Below, one piece after another: positions 1 through 5,753 of a DNA stretch of 5,753 nt. The position numbers and the translations under genes were made by a program. The notes under the pieces are model-generated. The model did not search any database. It was not told where the DNA came from and worked only from the letters and a program-made list of their open reading frames with translations. How positions within the stretch are numbered: the stretch's first letter is position 1; the number at the start of each line of letters is the position of its first letter. Source of the stretch: DATKCJ01 sp035513275 (GTDB lineage: Bacteria; Verrucomicrobiota; Verrucomicrobiia; Opitutales; Opitutaceae); the NCBI GenBank assembly GCA_035513275.1, contig DATKCJ010000128.1, forward strand, positions 1 to 5,753. Reading direction: 5' to 3'.

Positions 1-1
1 G

Positions 2-673
2 GAGCGCGCGCTTGAGGCAGCCGTGCATCACTGGAGTTTCATCGCGAAGCGTTACCGCGATATCCCGCCCGAGCGGCTGAGCTTCGACTTGTTCAACGAG
101 CCGCCGTTCATGAAGGAGCACAGCCGCTACGTGGAGATTGCCACCGCGCTCGTCGCCGCGATTCGCGCGGAGAATCCGGAGCGCATCATCGTCGCCGACG
201 GCGCTGACATCGGTCAGACGCCGGTGTTGGAACTCGCACACCTCGGCCTCGTGCAGAGCACGCGCGGCTATCTTCCGAAAATGGTCAGCCACTACACAGC
301 GACATGGGTGCCGAAGAACGAATTCGAGTCGTTCGAGAAGCCCGTGTGGCCGATGATCGCCGCCGACGGCACGCGCTGGGATCGCGAGCGACTCCGCGCC
401 GAGCTCATCGAGACATGGCAGCCGCTCGTCGCGCTCGGCGTGCCAATTCACGTCGGCGAGTGGGGCTGTTTTACGAAGACGCCGCACGACGCCATGCTCG
501 GCTGGATGGGCGACCTGCTAGCACTCTGGAAGGAAGCCGGCTGGGGCTGGGCAATGTGGAACCTGCGCGGCAGTTTCGGCATCGTCGACAGTAGCCGCGA
601 GGACGTTGCCTACGAGGACTTCCAAGGCCACAAGCTCGACCGCAAGCTCCTCGAACTCCTGCTGGCGAATTGA
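2..673 (+). CDS. GH5 endoglucanase-like glycoside hydrolase, 3' part (5' end outside window)
   Basis: This is the C-terminal part of a family 5 retaining beta-glycosidase (cellulase superfamily, TIM barrel). The frame is open from base 2 to the TGA at 671-673. The GTG at 23 is unlikely to be the true start because the frame continues through it and the first half of the barrel is missing. Residues are counted from that GTG as 1. The acid/base motif FNEPP has its Glu at residue 26 (bases 98-100). A His-Tyr pair at 90-91 matches the usual substrate-binding position. The nucleophile motif VGEWG has its Glu at 146 (bases 458-460). The tail, with WAMWNLRGSFGIVDS at 176-190 followed by YEDFQGHKLDRKLL, is the typical GH5 C-terminus. 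From family knowledge it should cut internal beta-1,4 bonds in cellulose or a related glucan or mannan; the exact substrate cannot be read here. A secretion signal, if any, lies upstream. It is codirectional with the epimerase-GH9 gene 169 bases downstream, which fits a shared polysaccharide-degradation locus. Confidence 0.9.
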   Translation, partial: ERALEAAVHHWSFIAKRYRDIPPERLSFDLFNEPPFMKEHSRYVEIATALVAAIRAENPERIIVADGADIGQTPVLELAHLGLVQSTRGYLPKMVSHYTATWVPKNEFESFEKPVWPMIAADGTRWDRERLRAELIETWQPLVALGVPIHVGEWGCFTKTPHDAMLGWMGDLLALWKEAGWGWAMWNLRGSFGIVDSSREDVAYEDFQGHKLDRKLLELLLAN

Positions 674-702
674 TGAAGACACGCTTCAAGAGACTGTTTT
701 CG

Positions 703-788
703 GGTAGCGCGGGTCTTCGACCCGCGTCGGCAGGTCGAAGACCTGCCCTACTCCGGAACAAACCCGCGCTCGGAGATCGCGGGCTACC
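703..788. repeat. Extragenic multi-hairpin element between the GH5 and epimerase-GH9 genes
   Basis: The element has three perfect stems in a row. CGCGGGTC (708-715) pairs with GACCCGCG (719-726) around a TTC loop. GGCAGGTC (729-736) pairs with GACCTGCC (740-747) around a GAA loop. CCCGCG (763-768) pairs with CGCGGG (778-783). An outer GGTAGC (703-708) pairs with GCTACC (783-788) and would close the three into a cloverleaf-like junction, sharing one base with each of the first and third stems. The tips of hairpins 1 and 2 (712-722 and 733-743) are also exact 11-base reverse complements of each other, so they could pair with one another instead. No T-tract follows, so it is not a classical terminator. 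It resembles dispersed extragenic palindromic repeats of the kind I associate with Opitutaceae-like genomes. It may stabilise the GH5 transcript end or attenuate readthrough; that role is inference. Confidence 0.7.
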
Positions 789-842
789 TGCGCTACACGC
801 CTGCAACGTTCTCCCTCCAGTGCGAACCCCTTCGTTCTAATC

Positions 843-3800
843 ATGGTCCCACTTACCCGGCCCTTCACTTTGCTCATCATGTGCTCCGCCGCGTTTCTCC
901 CCGCCCAGTTGCTTCCAAGTGCGCGAGCCTCTGAGATGCCCGGCCTTGCCGCACGCGCCGAGGCCGACTTGCGCCAGAACCTGCTCCCCTACTGGATGCG
1001 CATGGCGCCTGACCGCGAGCTCGGGGGCTTTGTCGGACTCGTCGATTCGAACGAAGCTGTCCGTCCCGGCTTCCCGCGCGGCTCGCTTCTCACGAGCCGG
1101 ATATTGTGGACGTTTTCTGCGGCCCACCGTCGCTGGCCCGACGCGGGATACCTCGAGATGGCGCAGCGTGCCTACGACGACTTGATGGCGAATTTCTGGG
1201 ACAAGACCAACGCCGGCCTCTACTGGGCGGTCGACGCCAAGGGCGCGCCGCATGACACGCGCAAGCAGATCTACGGCCAGGCATTCGGCATCTACGCGCT
1301 GAGCGAATACGCGCGTGCTTCCGGCAACACAGAGGCACTCGAACATGCGATCGCCTTGCACCGCCTCGTCGAGAAACACGCGCGCGATCGCACGCACGGC
1401 GGCTACTTCGAGCTGTTCGGTGCGGACTGGAAACGACTCTCGCCGCGCGCTGCCGCCGTTATGGAAACGGCCGCCTCCAAATCTCAGAACACGCATCTCC
1501 ACGTTATGGAGGCCTACACGAATCTTCTGCGCGCCTGGCCCGACGACGCCCTGCGCGCTGCGCAGCGCGAACTGGTCGGCCTCATGCTCGGCAAGGTCCT
1601 CGACAAACGCACCTGGCACCTCGGACTTTTCTTTGAGGACGACTGGACTCTCGTCTCCGGCGACGAGATTTCCTACGGACACGACATCGAGGCCGCGTGG
1701 CTCCTCACCGAGGCCGCGGACATCGTCGGCGATGCCGCGCAGATCGCGCTCGCACGCGGCGCCGCGGTGGAGATCGCGCGCGTCACGCTCGCCGAGGGTG
1801 TCGATGCCAATGGCTCCTTGTTCTACGCCGGCCGCTCAAACGGCCCGACGAATTTTCAGAAGGACTGGTGGCCACAGGCCGAGGGCGTCGTCGGTTTCCT
1901 CAACGCGTGGCAAATTTCCGGCGATGAGAAATACCTGCGCGCGGCGGAGAGATTGTGGATGTTCATCGAGACGCACTTCGTCGACCGCGAGCGCGGCGGC
2001 TGGTTCAACGCGCTCGATCGCGAGGGCAAGCCGCTTGCTCTTCCGAAGATCGGATTTTGGAAATGCCCCTACCACAACGCGCGCGCCGAGATGCAGATCA
2101 TCGATCGCGTGCCCGCAGCGCCCGTGGCGCCGGTGCTCGCGTTGAACGATCTCGAGTATCTCGAAATGCCGGGGCTCAACGTGATGCTCGCGCACGATTT
2201 CTATCCCGAGGGACATCAAGGCGGAATCGGCTACATACAGAATGGGCTACGCATCGCGACCAACGGCGACATCCGCCTCGAGCCCACGCCCGGCCAGTGG
2301 CAGCCCGTGCCAAAGGTCGGCACGCGCGTCGTCGACCGCGTGCTGCACGAAATCAGCGTGCGCATGGAGTATCCCGATCCGGCCAAGAACCGGAAAGGGT
2401 TCAACCCGGTGGAGTATCCCGATCTTGAATTCGCGTACACGCTTCGAGTCCGGCCCGTGGGCGCGGCGTTTCGCATCACGGTGGATCTCGAGAAGCCGCT
2501 CCCGGAGGAGTGGATCGGCCGGGTCGGGTTCAACATGGAGCTCTTCCCCGGAATTCTTTTCGGAAAGAGCTTCTCCGCGGATGGCCGTGAGGTCGGGATC
2601 TTCCCACGTCAGGCAAACGGCCCGGGCGCCTACAACGGCGTCGACGGCTACCAACTCGAACCCCTCGCGAGCGGCCGCACGATCGTCGTCGCGCCCGAAT
2701 CTGACGAACTGCGCACCGCTTTTGAAAATCTCGGCGCGGGCGATCTCCAGTTGCTCGACGGCCGCGCGCAGCATGACAACGGCTGGTTCGTGCTGCGCTC
2801 GCTGGTTCCCTCCGGCGCCACCGCCAATGCGATCGAGTGGCTCGTCTCGCCGCACGCGATTCCTGGCTTCAAGTCCGCACCGGTGATCCAGCTCTCGCAG
2901 GTCGGTTACCATCCGGCGCAGGACAAGATCGCGATCGTCGAGCTCGACCGCACCGACACCACGCGTCACCCGATCCGACTCGTGCGAATCGCCGCCGATG
3001 GCCGCCACAAGACGGCGCTCGAGCGCGCGCCGCACGAGTGGGGCCGCTTCCTGCGCTACAATTATCTGCAGCTCGACTTCACAGAAATCACGGAGCCCGG
3101 AATGTATTTCGTCGAGTATGGGCCGCTCCGCTCACACCCGTTCAAGATCGGCGCCGATGTTTACCAACGCCACGTATGGCAGCCGACGCTCGAGTATTTC
3201 CTGCCCGTGCAAATGTGCCACATGCGCATCAACGACCGCTACCGCGTCTGGCACGACGCGTGTCACCTCGACGACGCGCGCATGGCGCCCGTCGATCACA
3301 ATCACTTCGACGGCTACATCCAGGGCCCGTCCACGCTCACGAAATTCAAGCCCGGCGAGCCCGTGCCCGGTCTCAACCGTGGCGGCTGGCACGACGCGGG
3401 CGACTACGACCTGCGCGTCGAGTCGCAGGCCGAAACAGTGCGCGGTCTCGCGCTCGCGTGGGAGGAGTTCCAAGTCGACTACGACAACACCACGGTCGAT
3501 CAGGAAACAGGCGTCGTTGAAATCCACCGTCCCGACGGGAAGCCCGACATCCTCCAACAGATCGAGCACGGCGCGCTGACGATCGTCGGCGGCTACAACT
3601 CGCTGGGCCGGCTCTACCGCGGAATAATCGAGCCGACCTTGCGGCAATACACGCTTCTCGGCGATGGCGCAACGCAGAGCGACGGTCGTGTGTTCGACCC
3701 ACCAGATGCGGGCATGGTAACGCCTCCTGTTGGCGTGCCCGGTGGACCCGACGACCGCTGGGTGTTCACCGAGGAGAATCCCCGGCGCGAATATATCGCA

Positions 3801-4547
3801 GCCGCGGGTCTGGCAGCGGGCGGTCGCGCATTGCGTGGATTCAACGACGCACTGTCGGCGGATTGCCTGCGGATCGCGCGCGAGCTTTGGGAGCGCACGG
3901 GCGAAAAGGAGTCGCCCACCCGCCTGCACCTCGCAGTCGAAATGCTCATCGCCACGGGCGACCGCGAATACGCCGATGCGATCGTCGCACAACGCGACAC
4001 GATTGTGAAAGGAATCCAGAATTCCGGTTGGCTCGTCGCGCGCGTGCTGAAGCAAATCGGCAACGACGAGTTCACAGCGGCGATCACCGAAGCCGTGCGC
4101 GGATATCGCGCGACCGTCGACGAGCTCGAGCGCAAGACTCCCTACGGCGTGCCTTACGAGCCCGCGATTTGGGGCGCCGGCTGGGGCATCCAGCGGCAGG
4201 GGCGCGAGCACTACTTCCTGCACGCAGCTTTTCCGGAGATCTTCCCCGCTAGGTTAACCCTGCACGCACTCAACTTCATCCTCGGCTGCCATCCCGGGCC
4301 GAACACCGCGTCGTTCGCTTCAGGCGTTGGCTCGAAGTCGCTGACAGTCGCTTACGGCGTGAACCGCGGCGACTGGTCCTACATCCCGGGCGGCAGCGCG
4401 TCCGGCACGGCACTCATCAGACCGGATTTTCCCGAGCTGCTCGAGTGGCCGTTCCTGTGGCAACAGACCGAGTATGTGCTCGGCGGCGGCACGACGGACT
4501 ATCTTTTTCTCGTCCTCGCCGCGGAACATTTATTGAGCGCGAAGTAG
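843..4547 (+). CDS. Secreted fusion: cellobiose 2-epimerase (AGE family) + GH9 glycoside hydrolase
   Basis: One open frame encodes 1234 residues. Residues 1-29 look like a signal peptide: Arg6, a hydrophobic run to about 24, and possible signal peptidase I cleavage after ARA at 27-29. Residues about 33-424 are a complete cellobiose 2-epimerase (EC 5.1.3.11, cellobiose to glucosyl-mannose). Arg86, His220 (NTHLHVMEAY), His280 and Glu283 (GHDIEAAW), Trp286, Trp343 and Glu347 (WWPQAE) and His411 (WKCPYHN) match the known active-site set; the 131-residue spacing from His280 to His411 equals that in characterised enzymes as I recall them. After a short Ala/Pro linker, residues about 434-675 form the beta module seen at the N-terminus of many Gram-negative GH9 proteins. 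Residues about 680-770 are the Ig-like cellulase N-domain (QVGYHP at 686-691). Residues about 772-1234 are the GH9 alpha-barrel, with Asp851 and Asp854 in GGWHDAGDY and the probable acid Glu1210 in QTEYV. ATG 843 is chosen because it gives the signal peptide; no clear Shine-Dalgarno precedes it. Likely periplasmic or extracellular. Both domain assignments are strong; the combined activity is inferred. Confidence 0.93.
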   Translation: MVPLTRPFTLLIMCSAAFLPAQLLPSARASEMPGLAARAEADLRQNLLPYWMRMAPDRELGGFVGLVDSNEAVRPGFPRGSLLTSRILWTFSAAHRRWPDAGYLEMAQRAYDDLMANFWDKTNAGLYWAVDAKGAPHDTRKQIYGQAFGIYALSEYARASGNTEALEHAIALHRLVEKHARDRTHGGYFELFGADWKRLSPRAAAVMETAASKSQNTHLHVMEAYTNLLRAWPDDALRAAQRELVGLMLGKVLDKRTWHLGLFFEDDWTLVSGDEISYGHDIEAAWLLTEAADIVGDAAQIALARGAAVEIARVTLAEGVDANGSLFYAGRSNGPTNFQKDWWPQAEGVVGFLNAWQISGDEKYLRAAERLWMFIETHFVDRERGGWFNALDREGKPLALPKIGFWKCPYHNARAEMQIIDRVPAAPVAPVLALNDLEYLEMPGLNVMLAHDFYPEGHQGGIGYIQNGLRIATNGDIRLEPTPGQWQPVPKVGTRVVDRVLHEISVRMEYPDPAKNRKGFNPVEYPDLEFAYTLRVRPVGAAFRITVDLEKPLPEEWIGRVGFNMELFPGILFGKSFSADGREVGIFPRQANGPGAYNGVDGYQLEPLASGRTIVVAPESDELRTAFENLGAGDLQLLDGRAQHDNGWFVLRSLVPSGATANAIEWLVSPHAIPGFKSAPVIQLSQVGYHPAQDKIAIVELDRTDTTRHPIRLVRIAADGRHKTALERAPHEWGRFLRYNYLQLDFTEITEPGMYFVEYGPLRSHPFKIGADVYQRHVWQPTLEYFLPVQMCHMRINDRYRVWHDACHLDDARMAPVDHNHFDGYIQGPSTLTKFKPGEPVPGLNRGGWHDAGDYDLRVESQAETVRGLALAWEEFQVDYDNTTVDQETGVVEIHRPDGKPDILQQIEHGALTIVGGYNSLGRLYRGIIEPTLRQYTLLGDGATQSDGRVFDPPDAGMVTPPVGVPGGPDDRWVFTEENPRREYIAAAGLAAGGRALRGFNDALSADCLRIARELWERTGEKESPTRLHLAVEMLIATGDREYADAIVAQRDTIVKGIQNSGWLVARVLKQIGNDEFTAAITEAVRGYRATVDELERKTPYGVPYEPAIWGAGWGIQRQGREHYFLHAAFPEIFPARLTLHALNFILGCHPGPNTASFASGVGSKSLTVAYGVNRGDWSYIPGGSASGTALIRPDFPELLEWPFLWQQTEYVLGGGTTDYLFLVLAAEHLLSAK

Positions 4548-4572
4548 AAAGATTCTCCGCCGAACAGAGCGC

Positions 4573-4606
4573 ACCGTTGCCGGGCGGCGCTTGCGGCGGC
4601 GACGGT
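4573..4606 (+). terminator. Terminator-like hairpin after the epimerase-GH9 gene
   Basis: ACCGTTGCCG (4573-4582) pairs with CGGCGACGGT (4597-4606) over ten positions, one of them a G-U wobble in RNA. The 14-base interior can add two pairs around a CTTG tetraloop (4588-4595). It starts 25 bases after the stop codon, where an intrinsic terminator would be expected. The following bases (CTTCCCGTTCT) are only moderately T-rich, so termination may be weak or the structure may mainly protect the 3' end. If it works, the downstream gene at 4749 has its own promoter. Confidence 0.4.
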
Positions 4607-4724
4607 CTTCCCGTTCTGGTCTCGCGACTCGACACCTCATGAGCCGCGCATAGATTGCAGACTTCACCAGCGACGCATTCGTGACCAGCCCCCGAAAGCT
4701 CGTGCCCTCCGGCGCATCCGGAAT

Positions 4725-4747
4725 GGCGGGATTCCAACGTCCACGCC
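4725..4747 (+). promoter_or_regulatory. Possible hairpin over the translation start region of the downstream gene
   Basis: GGCGGGA (4725-4731) can pair with TCCACGCC (4740-4747) over seven base pairs with a bulged A at 4743. The loop is 4732-4739, and the stem ends one base before the ATG at 4749. An alternative, mutually exclusive stem is GGAAT (4720-4724) with ATTCC (4731-4735). Either could affect ribosome access, but it could equally be a decayed extragenic repeat or chance in GC-rich DNA. No Shine-Dalgarno is evident between the stem and the start. The rest of 4607-4724 shows nothing I can name. Confidence 0.25.
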
Positions 4748-4748
4748 T

Positions 4749-5567
4749 ATGAGAAGGTTTGCGCTCATTTTCGCGGGTTTCGTGGCTGTCGTGATCGCCG
4801 CATTGAACTACGTCGACACGAAATTTCCGGGAGGACTCGGCTCGTTGGACTTCTCAGGCGCCGCTGCCGAGGCGCCGCAAACTCCGGCGGAACCACAGCC
4901 CGCTCCGCCGAGCCAGGCTCCGGCGGCGAAGCACGGACCCGCGGCGGCGACTAGCTTCTCGGAACCGGAAATCCAGCCGATGTGGCCGGGATCGAAAGTC
5001 GCACGGATCGTCTACGGCGCGCGGCCCTACGTTGACATGACTGTAGTGAGCATCAGCCCGCAGACAGTCGTGCTGCGCAACGATCGCGAGATCGTAAGCA
5101 TCCCGACGGGGTCGTTGCCCGCGGATCTTCGCGCGATGGCGACCGCATATCTCACGGGCGCGGACGGCCCGCCGTATGCGCGCTTGGGCAGCCCGGCGTT
5201 TCCCGCCACCCCCGCGCCCGCTGAGCCGGCACCGACAACAGTTCTTGAGGTCGCACCCCAGGAGGAGACTGACGCGGCGACTGCAAACGAGAGCGCGATC
5301 GCCTGGCAGGCGGCACGCGAACGCGCGGAATGGTGGCTGCGATACGAGCGTGAGCGTCGCCTCACGGACATCGTGCCACTTGTGACAGGAGTCGACATGG
5401 GCAATCCATATCCCTTGAGCGGCCTCAAGGGCTACTGGCGCGTGCGCGGCCGCGGCTACGTCGCCACTTCCCAGGAAACGAAGGGCGGCACGTTCCACGA
5501 CTTCGAGGTCACCGTGATCCTCGATAGCGGCGGTAATATCCTGCGCGCAGACTTCAAGCTGCTTTAG
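4749..5567 (+). CDS. Hypothetical single-pass membrane-anchored protein, 272 residues
   Basis: I do not recognise this protein. What is visible, in order: an N-terminal MRR followed by a hydrophobic helix at about 4-20, which lacks a lipobox Cys or a clear AxA cleavage site and so looks like a signal anchor with the rest outside the cytoplasm. A Pro/Ala-rich flexible stretch spans about 38-67. A beta-rich segment at about 82-130 (VARIVYGARPYVDMTVVSI, then VVLRND and IPTGSLPADLR) has the feel of a small SH3-like barrel of the SLA1 homology type, but the match is weak. A second Pro/Ala/Glu linker lies at about 149-180. A charged helix with several Arg and Trp spans about 182-206, and a beta-rich C-terminal domain about 226-272 ends at the TAG stop. 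The ATG at 4749 is chosen because it directly gives the anchor helix. It lies 201 bases after the epimerase-GH9 gene behind a terminator-like hairpin, so a shared function is not assured. Confidence 0.8.
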   Translation: MRRFALIFAGFVAVVIAALNYVDTKFPGGLGSLDFSGAAAEAPQTPAEPQPAPPSQAPAAKHGPAAATSFSEPEIQPMWPGSKVARIVYGARPYVDMTVVSISPQTVVLRNDREIVSIPTGSLPADLRAMATAYLTGADGPPYARLGSPAFPATPAPAEPAPTTVLEVAPQEETDAATANESAIAWQAARERAEWWLRYERERRLTDIVPLVTGVDMGNPYPLSGLKGYWRVRGRGYVATSQETKGGTFHDFEVTVILDSGGNILRADFKLL

Positions 5568-5618
5568 CCCCGAGCAACTCTCGCTCCGCCCTCCCGCCCG
5601 CCGGACGCCCCCAGAGAC

Positions 5619-5753
5619 TTGTCAACTATTAGATGACAAACGGATCGCGCCTCGAGAGAAGCGTCCCGGCCAACTTGTCATCCAATAGATGACAAACTCC
5701 CCATCTGCACCTGACAGCGCGCCCCAAGCCAGCTTGTCAGCCAATAGCTGACA
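5619..5753. repeat. Array of three 21-base near-palindromes, third cut by window end
   Basis: Three copies have the form TTGTCA, nine variable bases, TGACAA: 5619-5639, 5675-5695 and 5734-5753 (the last lacks its final base at the window edge). Starts are 56 and 59 bases apart. The inner nine bases are ACTATTAGA, TCCAATAGA and GCCAATAGC. Each copy is a dyad with only one mismatched pair around a central base. The pair flanking the outer arms is A/A in copy 1, T/A in copy 2 and G/C in copy 3, so copies 2 and 3 differ by a compensating change. Copies 2 and 3 are preceded by GCCARC, and copies 1 and 2 are followed by AC. The 35- and 38-base spacers are unrelated to each other. Possible roles are multiple operators for a dimeric regulator of a downstream gene, tandem RNA hairpins, or an extragenic repeat cluster. 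The rest of 5568-5618 is C-rich with no feature I can name. Confidence 0.75.

Noticed and set aside
23..25. GTG at 23 as the true start of the GH5 gene
   Set aside because: The frame is open upstream to the window edge and the first catalytic Glu would be only 26 residues from the start, leaving out half the barrel.
471..806. Minus-strand open frame running across the 674-842 gap
   Set aside because: It translates the hairpin repeat and the antisense of the GH5 3' end; the Arg/Pro/Ala-rich product has no recognisable features.
876..887. Lipoprotein signal (Cys14 after Leu-Ile-Met) in the epimerase-GH9 protein
   Set aside because: Met immediately before the Cys does not fit the lipobox, and the hydrophobic run continues past the Cys to a better signal peptidase I site.
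837..1682. Minus-strand open frame opposite the epimerase domain (281 codons)
   Set aside because: It is opposite a domain with clear conserved catalytic motifs and encodes no recognisable protein, so it is a coding-strand shadow.
2247..3035. Minus-strand open frame opposite the central beta module
   Set aside because: It has no motif or separate support, and the + strand reading matches the known GH9 N-terminal module continuously.
3132..4223. Long open frame on the minus strand opposite the GH9 domain (363 codons)
   Set aside because: It lies wholly within a well-supported GH9 coding region, its protein shows no recognisable domain, and such antisense frames are common in GC-rich genes.
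5619..5753. Classical CRISPR array
   Set aside because: Only three units are visible, the 21-base repeats differ at two to five positions from each other, and no cas gene is in the window. The differences include a pairing-preserving change, which fits a structured or palindromic site better.

Overview
The window is a GC-rich bacterial segment with three protein-coding genes, all on the + strand, that together point to plant beta-glucan (cellulose or glucomannan) breakdown. Several things suggest Verrucomicrobiota, perhaps an Opitutaceae-like organism: high GC, start codons without clear Shine-Dalgarno sequences, and an intergenic hairpin element of a style I associate with that group. This taxonomic call is an inference and has not been tested by any search.

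Layout. (1) Positions 2-673 hold the 3' part of a glycoside hydrolase family 5 (GH5) endoglucanase-like gene whose start lies upstream of the window. It keeps both catalytic glutamates. (2) The gap 674-842 contains an 86-base element that can fold into three consecutive hairpins closed by an outer stem. (3) Positions 843-4547 encode one uninterrupted 1234-residue protein. It joins a signal peptide, a complete cellobiose 2-epimerase domain of the AGE superfamily, and a complete family 9 glycoside hydrolase (GH9) with its N-terminal beta module and Ig-like domain. (4) The gap 4548-4748 has a terminator-like hairpin and a second possible hairpin just before the next start codon. (5) Positions 4749-5567 encode a membrane-anchored protein with no function I recognise. 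(6) The last part, 5568-5753, is non-coding and carries three near-palindromes at 56- and 59-base intervals. The third runs into the window edge, so the array probably continues.

How the genes may work together: the GH5 and GH9 activities would cut beta-1,4-glucan to cellobiose or short cello-oligosaccharides. The epimerase on the same chain as the GH9 could convert the reducing-end glucose to mannose, giving beta-glucosyl-1,4-mannose. Cellobiose 2-epimerases are normally stand-alone cytoplasmic enzymes, so a predicted exported epimerase fused to a cellulase is the most striking feature of the window. The 3' palindromic array is the second item of interest, because its repeats differ in ways that partly preserve pairing.
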